From: Allodiplogaster sudhausi
Lineage: Eukaryota > Nematoda > Chromadorea > Rhabditida > Diplogasteridae
Direction: 5' to 3'
DNA length: 64,000 bases
Assembly (NCBI GenBank): GCA_945643635.1
Contig: CALZFC010000252.1
Coordinates: forward strand, 4,592,501 to 4,656,500
Positions 1 to 11,927 of the stretch are shown piece after piece (position 1 is the stretch's first letter; every line of letters starts with the position of its first letter). Made by a program: the position numbers and the translations under genes. The notes under the pieces were generated by a model, which worked only from the letters and a program-made list of their open reading frames with translations, had not been told where the DNA came from and did not search any database.

Positions 1-487
1 ATTATCTCTTTTCCCTTTTGTATCGTCGTTTATCAGCTCCATATCAGTTACAATTCTTTTTTTTTCAGTGAATACTTTAGCTACAGATCTTCTCAGAATC
101 AAGTTAATTTTGTTACTTGTTCAACATACCCAAGCTTATTGTTAGAATAAAACAAGTGTCTGTGTCTATAAAACTCATCTCTCTTTATTATTCTTTATCG
201 GCCGATGAAATCTTCTAGCGAACACTAACAATTGTTTTATCACAGAATTTTATAATTGCCAGAATATAGAAACATAAGACCAGTTCACTTTAAATGAAAA
301 CTAGAGCGAAGAAGGTACCCTTAACATTTCTGCTATAAAAATTATCACTGAAATTTGGAACTTTTATTTTAAACAGCGAGGAAACATACGAAGTTGAAAT
401 TAGAACAGGAGCAATTATGGGGAAAATGAATTTAGTTCTAATAAGAATTCCAGCAACATTTGCCTAAGTCTTCATTTTAACGAACAA
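1..487. other. 3' flank of the PLBD gene, no gene seen
   Basis: AT-rich sequence downstream of the minus-strand PLBD stop codon. A minus-strand AATAAA (363-368) lies about 120 bp past the stop and could be its polyadenylation signal. I see no coding or RNA signal in the rest. Confidence 0.4.
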
Positions 488-3400
488 TTATGTCTTCCTC
501 ATTGCAACCTCCGTCTCCCACTTGTGCTCGATCCACTCAAACTTCCATTCATCCGGATGGCCGACGTGCTTGACGGGCTTGAATTAAATTCGCCAAGATA
601 AATAAATCGTGATAGACAGACAAATTTTAGGCGTCAATGAAATATATTTTGGCAAAATTACATATGTTTAATTGATTTTGTAAAGAAGAATCATTTGAAA
701 ACTAACGAAGTCGCATGTGCTCCACTTGAATGCGGGGACATTTGTCCATGTGGGCCCACCCCACGAGCGGAACTGGAGCTTGCGCGCCAAAGCCACGTTC
801 GTGCCCTGACATAGTGAACTAACTTTGCAATTTTCAAAAAGAGTCACCAATCCTTTCTCCCTTACATAAGTCAAGGACATTGATTCAAAATCGGGATTTT
901 TGGCGAATTAGCTTCATTATTATTTATTTTTTGATTCAATAGTTGGGTGAATGTCCAATCTTGTAATCGAGAGCGCCGTGGTTACGGTGTCCCATGCCAC
1001 CGAATTCGTAAGTTCCGTTGGCTGGATTCAAGTCTCCTCGAGCAGAAATGGCTGCCTCCGCAGTGTAGGGCGGGGAGCAGTTGCAGCGAGAGAACGGCTC
1101 ATTCTTGTAGTCGTTGTAGCTTTAAACATCGGAAGGGTGAAATCGTGATAAAATGTATATTCGATTAATCGTGACAAAATCATCGGAATGAGTACCGCAT
1201 GAGCGTGGTGAGGGAGTCGAGGTCCACGACCTTGGAGTGGTCGCGGTCGAAGATCTTGGCGCGTGGCGCCTCGCCCCACACGAACCAATTCGCCATCTTG
1301 CCGCGCTTAAAAGATGCTCTTTAAGAATATGTGTCTTGCAGGCTAACCTACATACAATTGGGATTCTTGCGGAATAAAGAGACGTATGTATGTTTGTATG
1401 TATGTATATATGAAGTCACATCATATCTTAACGCCAAACTAATTTCTCCATGCTGTATAGTCAATTCATTGCTGACCTTCTCGGAGCCGCCGCTGTAGTC
1501 GGCGATTGCCTTGAAATAGGGAACGTTGTAGCTGGGGAAATAAGAGTACTTCTGAAGGAACCACGTCATGTCGCGGTACACTACTTTGCCACTGAAATAG
1601 AAGAAGAAATAACGTGAATTGAATTGGAATGGTGTAAGAAAGTGAATCACTGACGGCATCTGTTCGAGAACATAGAGAAGGCCAAAGTCAGGCAGCGGCT
1701 TGTTTGGAGTGAAAGCGTTGTAGTCGAGTGCAATCCACTGGTTGTTGTAGGTTCCCGAGTTGTAACGAGCGTAGATCTGAATCAATTCTTACGTTTCTAT
1801 AATCTGGGAACTCATTTTTACAAGCAACATTTGGAAGCAGCAAACCTGGCACCACTCGCGTGCATTCCGTGCAAGCTGATTGGAGATGATGGCGCGCAGC
1901 CAGGTCAATACCTGAAAATAAACCATTATGGAATGATAATGATCCACTTAACTATTAGCAATACTCTTAGCTAATGTAAGTAAAAGACGGCTCGACCTGT
2001 CCTTGAGGCTTTGTATACTCGAAGAGTTTGTTGTCGAAAGCAGTGATGGTGGTTTCGATGATGGCCTGCAAATTACTCATGGATGGAGAATATCTCGTTT
2101 CGATAAACCAGATGCTAGCGAAAACTGGGTTTTGTTTTACTCCAAATAAAATTCCCTCACCAATCCGCTTGTCATGAGCGCGAAGTCATCGGAAGAGTAC
2201 AGCAATCCGGGATACGAGGCCATTGTGGTGCCGAATCCAGGATAGAATTCGGGATCTGCAGATGGCAGGAAATGGTAATTTAATGTTCCGCTATAACGTT
2301 AATTAGGTATTTTTTCTTGTCGTAACAGAAATTTAAGGGAACCAACCATAGGCGAACTTATAGAGCTTGAGCACGCGCAGCATGTTCTGGAAGCCAGACA
2401 TCGTGACTTGTGAAATGAAGAGGTCCTTGTTGCCTGGAGCCACCTGGAAACATCTTATGTAAAACCATTTCTTTTTAATATCATCTTCGTAAACTAATAT
2501 TTAAGCTTACTACCTTGACAAGTCCCGAGCAGTGCCCCTCTGGCATCTCTTCCGGATCTCGCGTTTTGTTCAGCTTCTTCTCGAGATCGTAGAAGTCACC
2601 ATTCATGTTGATATAGCTGAAAGAAAACAATCTGATGGTGTGGAGAGAGCGAACATTACTGCTATGGCTCATTTATGTATGTACATAATATGCATGTATA
2701 TATGTATCACCTTTATACATGTATTTAAAATAGTCTAAAATATGACTTTTATTGTAGTTTGGGAAGCCGAATTTGCAAACGCACGTGATCGGATGGAGCT
2801 CGTATGTAACGCGTGGCGCAAAATCACGCCCTTCATAGCCATCGATGAGGCCGCTAAGCTGGTAGTACGTCCGGTTGATCTACAAATACAAATCATTTTT
2901 CTAGAAAAATGATTTTTTTTTTTGTATATTACTGTGTCCAGATTTGATTTTTTTTTCTCTAGAAAATAGTTATTCCCTTTGCTCACCGCTTGCCAGTAAA
3001 CGTCGTCTTTTGGCGCCTCCTTAAGCTGCGACTCAATCCACTTGTTGTTTTCGTTGAGGAATCCCTCCAGTCGATGGCAGTAGCCCGTGAAGTTGGTGCA
3101 GTAATCAGACTGCGCGTTGATGATGTGATAGGAGAGTACGGTACGAGAGAGGATGCCTAGCAACAGATATCCTATTTAGGCTGTGATTTGGGAAATGATG
3201 ATTATGGTTAAATATGTACCAAGTCTTAATAATTAATACATGGGAGTGAAAAGAAGAAAACATTTGGAACGCTTCACGAATTTGCGTGTCATCCTTGCGC
3301 GGGGGCCATGCTAATCTTCTCTGTATTGTTCCAATTTTAGTATGTGTTCATTTGGAATGAACACGGCTAGGGTCTCTGCGCCGACTCTTATAGGCATGTC

Positions 3401-4220
3401 TGCTTCAGCAACATAATATATTATGCGGCGTTTTCGGTGTGCACTAGTGCACAAGGGAGGTCGGCAGGCCTTGTTAGCTGTGGGAGCGAGGCCGCAGGAA
3501 AGAGAGAGAGAGTGTGTGTGTGTTAGATAGGATAGACGGGAGAGCCGAGTAAGGCGGTGAGGGTGAGGCTCGTGCATTATAATAAGAGTGTGGCGAAGGA
3601 AGAGGGAGAGAGACGGACAGAGACAGACCTTCGAGAAAGCCGGCAGCGTATGCCTGCACCTCAGCGGGCGCGTTGTTCTTCGTCTGCACTTCCAGCATGG
3701 TCCATCTGTAGATGGAAGAGTAGAGTATGCAGAATAGTTATTATGAGATGTTTGTGTTAAAGTGTTAATGTATCATCTAAGTCATTGATATGATAATACT
3801 TGTACTTACCCCGAGGCATTGACAGCATTTCGCCATCTCGCAGCAGCAATTTGCGTGCGGCAATCGAAGCCGTCGAAGATGACCGGCTTGCCCTTGTCGA
3901 GGCAGATCTGAAACCATATTTTAATCCTTTGAAAGGAAGTCTTTGAAAGGTATCATTTTTGCTTATCAATTTTACACTAAACGATAGCCTGATCATAATT
4001 TCGTTTTTCATGTTTCATAAGTATTCGCTGAAAGACAATGAAAATGACGCACCTGCTTATAAGTGTAGCCTGTGTCTTGCCCCGGGCCTCCATTCTTCAC
4101 CCGCACACCGGACACCAACGAGGCTTGAAGGCTTCATTACAAGTTCATCTACTCAAGAATTTTACACTTTTTAATTGCAAAATATGGCGTACCTACTAAA
4201 AGCAGGAGTAGCGGAAGCAT
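488..4220 (-). CDS. Phospholipase B-like protein (PLBD / lamina ancestor family), 551 aa, 17 exons
   Basis: Lysosomal or secreted Ntn-hydrolase-fold protein of the PLBD family. Exons (minus): 4220-4193, 4123-4053, 3907-3810, 3705-3629, 3156-2987, 2879-2785, 2616-2514, 2443-2347, 2255-2161, 2065-1997, 1911-1846, 1776-1655, 1591-1477, 1296-1196, 1119-960, 805-707, 577-488; all phases close. Residues 1-16 form a hydrophobic signal peptide. Family signatures include QAYAAGFLEG, a GHCSGLV segment with the expected catalytic Cys at about 209, YNNQW, YNVPYF, APRAKIFDRD, GTYEFGGMGHRNHGALDYK and GGPTWTNVPAF. Length matches the usual ~550 aa. Two oddities: the stretch after the catalytic Cys reads DLFISQVTM where homologues usually have His and Trp (H-x-T-W), and intron 15 starts with AT instead of GT. 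Intron 4 houses the U6 gene. Family assignment is secure; catalytic competence is uncertain. Confidence 0.93.
3257..3362 (-). ncRNA. U6: U6 spliceosomal snRNA
   Basis: The reverse complement matches U6 end to end. It has a 5' stem-loop GTTCATTCCAAATGAAC, then ACTAAAATTGGAACAATAC, the ACAGAGA box, GATTAGCATGGCCCC, GCGCAAGGATGACACGC and AAATTCGTGAAGCGTTCC, then a T-run terminator. The gene lies entirely inside intron 4 (3157-3628) of the PLBD gene, in the same orientation. Conserved boxes are intact and a TATA box sits at the right distance, so it is probably functional, transcribed by RNA polymerase III. Confidence 0.95.
3387..3392 (-). promoter_or_regulatory. TATA box of the U6 gene
   Basis: TATAAG on the minus strand, 25-30 bp upstream of the U6 5' end, the spacing expected of a type 3 RNA polymerase III promoter. 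I could not define a proximal sequence element with confidence. Confidence 0.7.
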
Positions 4221-4340
4221 TATTGCCTGGTCAGCTCCTTGCTTGAGAAGAAGGTTATTTATTTATTTATTTATTCATACATCAAAATGATGTGACGACA
4301 TATTGCATAATAATATTTGGTAAGATATGAAGCAGTGCAG

Positions 4341-4350
4341 TTTATATAGG
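4341..4350 (-). promoter_or_regulatory. TATA box upstream of the PLBD gene
   Basis: Minus-strand CCTATATAAA about 120 bp upstream of the PLBD ATG. Position and sequence fit a RNA polymerase II core promoter. Confidence 0.45.
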
Positions 4351-4352
4351 GG

Positions 4353-4560
4353 ATTAGGAAGGTGGTGAGAGGGGGACGGGCAGACCGGAAACTGCTGAAC
4401 TCAGGATTTGGAAGTGGGGTGCACGAGTCCCCGGGGGTGGGCTAGGCCCCCATGCGCTGGAGCAGGCGCAATAAGTACCTGGTGAACAACCGAGTCGGAC
4501 TGCCTTTCGAAGATAGGGGGAGGTGGGAGAGGAGGACTGTAGAATATCGTAGCGCTGCAC
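4353..4560. other. GC-rich stretch, no gene recognised
   Basis: An unusually G-rich block (runs such as CCCCGGGGGTGGGC) in AT-rich surroundings. It lies between the PLBD promoter and the LINE relic. It could be the LINE 3' tail or unrelated. No splice sites or coding signature seen. Confidence 0.3.
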
Positions 4561-4621
4561 CGTAGAATATGAAAATATTTAATTAAAAATAAAACTTAAG
4601 CAGGCATCCGTTCTTATAATA

Positions 4622-5000
4622 TTAAATATTGGCATAATTAATCTTCAGGATATCTAGAATAGAAGTACTATTTAGAATCTGTTTAAACTTTCGAATATCA
4701 TTAATCTGAACTAATTCTCGTGGAAGCAACATATACCAGGGTGGTGCTCTCATTGCAAAGGAATGCCTGCGAATTGAAAGTCTCCATCTACGAACATCAA
4801 AATTAAAACAAGATACTCTTCCATTGCAAGGCTTAAAGACAAGAAATTCGCTTACTCGTAGATCAATCATCTTGTGCAAGAGCTTGTAAAAGAATGTAAT
4901 ATCTAGTGATGTACGAGTTGAAAGGAGATACGGAAGATTATATCTAGCTAGACGAGAACTATATGGCGGGATATCCGCAAATGAAATAAAGGTGGCGAGT
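4622..5000 (-). pseudogene. Non-LTR retrotransposon (LINE) relic, C-terminal end of the RT ORF
   Basis: The minus strand reads in one frame through PPYSSRLARYNLPYL, TSLDITFFYKLLH and later RRHSFAMRAPPWYMLLPREL, ending in a FKQIL stretch before a TAA at 4622. This is the order of conserved blocks found downstream of the reverse transcriptase domain in CR1/Jockey-type LINEs (RL..L.L, D...LYK..., R....W..LP, FK..L). The RT and endonuclease domains are not present, so it is a 5'-truncated copy. Confidence 0.6.
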
Positions 5001-6030
5001 CCGAGGTTGACGCTGTTATCGCCCCCGTCTCCTGGATGCGCTTATCTTGAAACCTTAAAGAAACAAGGGAGTTTATGAATACAAGAGAGTGAAGGCAGAA
5101 TAATGAAAACTGGATACCGGGTGTCAGAGAGAAAGAAAGGAAGAAAGCCAGTAAGTGATAAGAAAGACGAGACTCCAATTGAAGCAGAAAAATGCGTCTC
5201 TAACATAGGACTCAGAAACAGTCATGTTCTATTAATCTTGGTAAAATCATTCTCCCATCCCTTGCTCTTGGCCACTCTCAAGAGCCTACCATGATGAAAG
5301 TGAAATTTTGAGGCATTTACTTGCATGAGTTCTGGCCAATTTTACTTCACATTTCGCAGTGTATGCTTTATTCATCGTACATCAAGTAATGTAAGTATCA
5401 ATGAATGTGACAACACAGAAAGGCGTTACTGAAAATGTATAAATTGATACGAATATACAAACAGTAACCGATGATGTTAACATGGGAGAGATCTTTAAAT
5501 CTTAAAAATTGAGCAACAACATATCATTATTGTAAAAAAAATTGCCTTCACTCATTGACAATTACAAAATATCATGAAAATGAGAACAGTGAACTCCCTG
5601 AACCTCTTGTAATTCTTTCGTATTGAACCAAGCAGTTGTGAGAATTCAGTCCGTTGTCAAAGAAACAGGACAGTAGCATACAACAGACCAGGAAGTGCTA
5701 ATAGTAAGTCTGAATTGGCAGCTTGTATTCATAAGAAACTTGTTTATATTCATGAGAACGATAGTGTAGGAAGGTCCGAGCAGCGAATTTAACTAGAAAC
5801 TTTTTTATATTTTTTTTTCTTGCAGGTCAAAGATAACTTCAAAGCATCCATTGTCAGATTGGCTGTATAACTGTCATTTGTAGAAAAATGGTTCCCAAGT
5901 AGCATTGCTTTCGTATGGAACGAGAAGAATTGGAGTCGTGTTATGTATGCACCTATGTATGTATGAAAGTATACACATATGTATATGTACATATGTAGGT
6001 ACACGGCAGACCTTTATTTTAATTGACGAA
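5001..6030. other. Intergenic, no gene seen
   Basis: AT-rich sequence with no splice-supported ORF. It ends in ATGTATGTACATA-type short repeats around 5940-6000. Confidence 0.4.
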
Positions 6031-6540
6031 TAGATATTCGTCAAAATAGTCGTGGATTTTGTATATTTCATTATGCCTACAATTTGATGGATAAAATAAG
6101 ATATTATGTTGAAATTCAATTCTGTTCTCCGATTTGACGTTTTGCATAATTAGTGAAACGTCAATTGCCAATCAAACCTACAAAACTATGCATGATATGA
6201 CATCTATGAGTGGATGATAATATGACGAATGAATTGTAAAGACATTGAGGAAAAGATGTTTTTTTCACGTTACAACTGCGTATTTTTTTTGATAGATATT
6301 AGTCCCAATTGTCGTGGATTTTGTTTATTTCATCATGCCTACAATTTGATTGATTAAATAAAATATTATGTTGAAATTCAAATCTCTTCTCCAATTTGAC
6401 GTTTTGCATAATTAGTGAAATGTCAATGGCTATCCAAACCTACAAAACTATGCATGACATGACATCAATAAGTTGAAGTTAATATTACGAATGAATTGGA
6501 AAGACTTAACAGAAGAAGGTGTTTTCCACGTTTCACTTCG
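6031..6540. repeat. Two-copy tandem repeat, period 262 bp
   Basis: Copy 1 (6031-6292) and copy 2 (6293-6540) share long blocks such as TCGTGGATTTTGT, ATGCCTACAATTTGAT, TTTGACGTTTTGCATAATTA and CCTACAAAACTATGCATGA in the same order. They have scattered substitutions and small indels, so the duplication is not very recent. No coding capacity seen. Confidence 0.85.
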
Positions 6541-9126
6541 ACCTTTCAGTCCATTCATTTGCTCGTTTTGTTCAAATAATTTTCTTTTTGTGCCATTGTA
6601 CTAGTACATTTCATCTTGGAAGATTTCTTCTGTTTCGGTGGACTTTCCTGAGAACCAGTTTTTTGTGCATATGGGTACATTTTTTTTTGTAAAAATTTGT
6701 TCATGGAAATATGCGCCAGTCAGTGCATGAAAGATAGGAAAACAATGAAAGTGCGCATGCTTTCTGTGGTTTGATGTTTTCGCGGTCTTCGTGCCTGTGT
6801 TGGTGGCACCTCCGCATCTCTATCACACTCTACTCATCTTCATCTTACGAATCTTCTCAGACACGAGACGGTAATGGCTGCATAAACAATGGCGAAGCGC
6901 GTGGATGTCAGATATTTCCTTCATTCCTCGAAAGAACTAAATTTACCCTTTCTACCAGTCGTCTCTTAGCACCTCCTTCTGAAGACAATACCACTTAGAC
7001 GAATGTCCACTTTACGACCAAGTGCCCCACCTGTCTGCTGCTTCTGCTATCCCTGACCAGAACGCGGATTAAAATGACGTTACATGTGGTGGGCTCGCCA
7101 CGAGGATGGTCGGTGTAAGTTGTCCTGCACACTTTCTTCCTCATCCACCCACGTTCCTTGGTTCTTTGGCAAGAGGCCAAAATTTATAAGTTTCGACATT
7201 GAGAACTTATTTTTGCCTACGCTCTATAATCAAGTTTCTTTTCATCTGGGAAATGCACGTCAACTGACAACATTGCAATCGGCCGATTCATTTGATTCAG
7301 TCCATTGGGTTTATATATATTGGGCTCGCTGACTAACTCATAAGGACTCGTGTTACATGCGTCTTTGCATGAAAAGTGCACGGTTCTTAAACGTGCACGG
7401 TACCCTAAAAGTGCACGGTTCTCCACCTAGTTAAAAACATCCCCACCACTGCTTCCTTGCCATTCGCCTTCTTGTAAGAACGCTTGTGGTCTAGTAGATC
7501 TAATTGATCTTCTCATGTCTTTCTCTCATCATATTGAAAGTATTTGTCGTAGAGGTCTATGCAATGTTTTCCCTCTCTTTAGGATTTTCTGCTCAATCTT
7601 CGATTTTTTTTTCTGCTACATATAATGTCTATGTTCGACCAATCATTGTGTTTTCTTCCACAGTTTGATCTCCTCCTAAAAGGGCATAATGAGAAAATTA
7701 GAACTATTTCCAACACACATTCCCTCGTCTTCTCCATATATATGAGGCCCAAGCACTTTTATTCTTTTCTTTCCCACTATCTACTGCCTTTGTATTCTTA
7801 TAGACTAGTTGTTCTGGATTTGACTTACTGATACAAGTTTCAACGGTCTTGTTGACCCTCCGATCAGTATGTTCTATGTTTTTAAACAGTGTAACGGTTG
7901 GCAATCCTAATTTAACTATTATATCAGACGTGTAGTTCCTGTCTTGCAGAGATTCGCACATCCCTTCTATATATGAAATTGTCTCATATTGCAATTTTGA
8001 CCTCCTCTGTTAATAATTTTAGATATATAATGCTTATCCTTTGTGAATTATTTCATTCATATTACAGTTCGAAATCTATAGCATCAATACATGTATGCAA
8101 TAGTCTCAGCCCTTCTCCAATCGACTCTTCCTCTGCTGATGGCTTTCGTATCCTGCATGTGCTCTCCCTCCAAGCGCACTCATTGGGTCTGCCAGCCCTG
8201 GGGATGCCTCCACTCCCATTCCGCGGTGCCTCGTCCACCCCGCTTATATTCCATTGCTATGTATCAAGCTACATACCATCGCTATCATATTATTGTATAT
8301 GCCCTTTCCTCTTCCCGTCGCCTATTGCTAATTAACTGGCTAGTCACAAATATATTTCCTCTCTGTCTTCCCTTTCATATAATACCATTCTCTGCTCCAT
8401 TATTTCATATCGTGCATACATTTTCTTCGGTCACGTTACATTAATGCACCTCATGAGTAAACACGATTATATTTTGTTTTAGGTTCATACATTCATATAT
8501 GGAATACATGTATGAATGAAACCCTGATATGTATCATGTTTGCTTGAACTTGGTCATCCCTTCCTTATTGTCTCTTTTATTTCAAATCGTCATAAAAACC
8601 AACAATGCCGTCTATCTTCTCTCTTAAACTTTGCGTCGGCTCTGGTAGAGATTTAAAATAACACCAGTCGAAAGTCTATGCAATAATGATGCGACATAGA
8701 CCCTACCTTCAACTTCTCTGCTGACCCGGCAATTTAAGACCACATGGTCTTGAAGTTTGAGATCCAGAAAAGTGCAAGCATGAGCAGTCCAACAACTTTG
8801 TGTGAATGGGTGCGTAATTGTTCCGTACATCGTTTTCTTAGAACCGTCCACAGACCGGCACATACGAACAGATTATTTTTACCTGATGGTGGCAAATTTT
8901 CCTTCCTTCTTCCTTTTGCATCCTTTCGTCATGTTTTCTTGTATTTTCTCCATTGTCTGCGCCGTTCTGTTTACATTAAACAACATATCGAAGACTTCCG
9001 TGAATTCATAATGTCTGCTATAGTCTAGACGGGCATGAATAGCTTTGTCCGGTATACTGTATGTACATGCATACCATGTACTAGTACTTAATTAAGGCTA
9101 GAGAGATAGTTTAGAGTGTGCCTCGT
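6541..9126. other. Intergenic, no supported gene
   Basis: Contains three copies of GTGCACGGT between 7375 and 7425, several mid-length ORFs without splice context, and AT-rich sequence. I recognise no protein family on either strand. Confidence 0.4.
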
Positions 9127-11005
9127 ATGGTGACATTCACGGAGATGATGGACACTCTGACGTGGGTGCTGAACAAGGTGCTCGAGCCGATCGGCCTGGT
9201 GGTCTACGGTTTCGTTCTCTTCGTTATTATCACGTCGCCATGCAAGAATCTACGAAAACCATTCTTTGTCTTTGTCGTCACCTCTGGTTGGTCGTTCGAA
9301 GAATCTTTAAAAATTATCAAAACATAATCAAATAAGTCTCAGAATGGCGCTTCATAATATTAGAAAAATTAAGGCACTTTTGGCTGCATATCAGTTTTTG
9401 GCCTCAATATAATCTCGATTCTCATGGGATCTCGTCCGACAATCGAGTGGACCTGGCTGTGTTATTTGATGAATGTGCGTATCCCCTTTTCCATATAAAG
9501 AACAATTGACAGTAATACAAGGTTCAGCGTCGACAATGCCTTTATGAAAGTGACGAGTTACATTTAAACAAAATAATTAAGCAATTTAAAATAAATTGTG
9601 TGTAGATCCTGTGGACAGCCGGGTTCTACGGCCACATCATCGGCCTTCTCATCATCGCCTTGAACCGCTTCCAAGCTTTTTCAGCTAATGAGGACGGCGT
9701 CGCAGGCAGAAATGTATGGTCACATTCCATTACAATTTAGTTTAATTTCAATAAAGCCCCCTAATGACGATAAAATAAGAAATAGGAAAATAATATATTC
9801 AGGCATGGTCGAGCCGGCAATTCAAGTGGCTCCTAGCCTTCCAAGTAATTGCGCCCTTTCTCATGTGCTTTTATTACTACTGGGTTGGTTATGCCACTCA
9901 CTTTTTGCACTGGCGATAGTAAATGAGATCTCAGATGAGGGAGTCAGGAATATTTTTCTGTTTCAGCTTACGCTGTTTTAAGAAGGCGTGGGCTAGTCCA
10001 AAACACTATTTCTATGGGTTTGTAGTTTTGTACAACAGGCTGGGGAAAAACACAGACAACAATTTGAACGAGAATGGGAAAATATGAAAATCGCAATCAA
10101 ACAATCAAGTAACAAATAAAGAAATGATCGAATAAAAATGCAGGCCGAGTTTGTTTTCATCGCGGACTCCGACGGCGTTCGGAGATTCCGAGGCGTCACT
10201 TCTGATTGGAATCTTGTAAGCAAAACAAATCATTTTATCAGTGCTTTCAAAAATTTCAAAATGTTGCATATCCTGTCAAGGTATTGTATATATCCTTCGC
10301 TAGATCGGTCGCGCGGTCGAAGGCGTCATATCGGCCGCGTACATTGTACTGAGCGTGGCTCTTAACGCCGGCGCCTTGATCCGCGTCCGCCGGCTGGCGT
10401 CACATTCGGTATCCTCTAATCACACTCTCTAGTCTCCTCTCTTCTTTCTCTCTCTCTCCCTCCTGTCATTATTTGTCTTTCTTTCCTTCCCTCTTCCCTC
10501 TCCTGTCATTCCCACTCCCTCCAGACAACTCAAGTTGAACGTCGCATGCTATACTACACTCTGTGTGCGACGTGCGCAGAGCTCCTCCACGGCGCCCTCG
10601 AGATCTGTTGGATCCTCTCCTCCATCCTCCAGAGCGAGACGCTCCTCTGGCTCGTTAATGTCCAGGCAAGTAGAAATGCTATTAAATGGAATAGAACACA
10701 ATAGAACAAACGAAAATAATAAATAAAGTAATAAGGAATTACCTAACAATAAGTGAACATTAAGGTCTATTGGATCTCTGACTTCTCTGTGTTCTCCTCG
10801 CTCTTCTTCCTGCTGCTTCTCAGCACGCAGGTGTGCGTTTGTTATATTTCAAGTTTGTTGTCACAAAAAAGTACAAGTCATCATCCTCCAGACGCGACGA
10901 GCTGTTCTCCGAGCTTTGCGCATATCAACCACTGACACACCCAACCAGTCGATGGTGACCGGGAAGTCGATCGTTTTCTCCTCGTCACCATCTGCCAGAC
11001 GATGA
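9127..11005 (+). CDS. Seven-transmembrane nematode chemoreceptor (serpentine receptor), 289 aa, 9 exons
   Basis: Exons 9127-9286, 9395-9474, 9606-9713, 9803-9883, 10144-10215, 10304-10408, 10525-10665, 10765-10830, 10949-11005; all phases close. Seven hydrophobic segments are spread across the exons. A segment ending IIALNRFQAFSA resembles the TM3/intracellular junction of Srt/Srv/Srx-like chemoreceptors. The start is the first in-frame ATG and gives a short extracellular N-terminus. Intron 7 appears to use a GC donor (CAG|GCAAGT). Two donors are GTTGG. Likely a G-protein-coupled receptor in sensory neurons. The exact serpentine class is not certain. It lies head-to-tail with an Srt receptor gene, as in chemoreceptor clusters. 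Confidence 0.82.
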
Positions 11006-11927
11006 ATTGCTAAACTTTAGGGCACAGGCCACTAGTTCTTGCTCTGTATGCATATTCCTATGGATGCGGATACCTATGCAACTGAATTTTGCCTTTACAT
11101 TTATTCAATGAACATGTTGTTTGTAGTCAACTACAACTTCCAAATGAAATGAAATACAGCATCTGTTTGTTAGTGAATAGCTAATTTAAAGATGTTTTCC
11201 CGGTCTTTAACCATTTGGTTCATTTGCATCAAAGACATGTTTTCCCATAATCGTGACATTAAAGCACGCCAGTAATCAACAAGTCATTCAAAAGGCACAG
11301 TTTCAATCTCAAAGTACAGAAATCAGAATTAAAATAAGGAAAAGGGATACTAATTTGCCTCATCAGAAATTTCATGCTTATGAACACCCATGAAGACATG
11401 AATACTAGAACGGAAATTCATGCACTTACATACATATTTATGCCAAAAATGTTTTAATGCAAGGTTCGCCTGAATGATTCAATCTACTCCCAGATGATTC
11501 TTTTCTGGCGACTTATAAAACGGGCACGAAGGCTAAATAACATTCCACTTTATATTATATTGCTTTGTTGCAATGGAACAATCCAATGCTACAAAAGATC
11601 TTATCGTATAAAGGTAAAAATTTATCATAGAGAGGTGTGACGAGAAAATTCTATCATCTGAATTGTAAGCTACCTTGTTTTCTCAACATTGATAGTGATT
11701 CCAAATGTCGTCTGGGAAAGCACAAATCCGGAGAGCTGTTAAGAACGTGCTTTTGATCTCACGAAGACGGACAGCCTTCCGTGCGGGTTGAAGTCGCTGT
11801 TTCCTGGTGCCCGCCTTGCATTCAAAGGCACAAATGAGAACCGTCGTCGATGTCTCATTGATGCGAGCGATTCACGCACTATAACAACATTAGCCGCATT
11901 CTTATCAGCATACTCGCATTTTTGCAG
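11006..11927. other. Gap between the two chemoreceptor genes
   Basis: AT-rich, with no convincing exon. The missing first exon of the downstream receptor probably lies here. An ATG ORF at 11705 with a possible donor at 11780 was considered but gives no receptor-like sequence. Confidence 0.35.

Noticed and set aside
1348..1785. 145-aa minus-strand ORF taken as one exon
   Set aside because: It is PLBD exons 12 and 13 plus the unspliced introns between and after them.
7704..8863. Minus-strand ORFs of 79-96 aa considered as possible reverse transcriptase remnants
   Set aside because: No RT or endonuclease motif could be identified, unlike the LINE relic at 4.6-5.0 kb.
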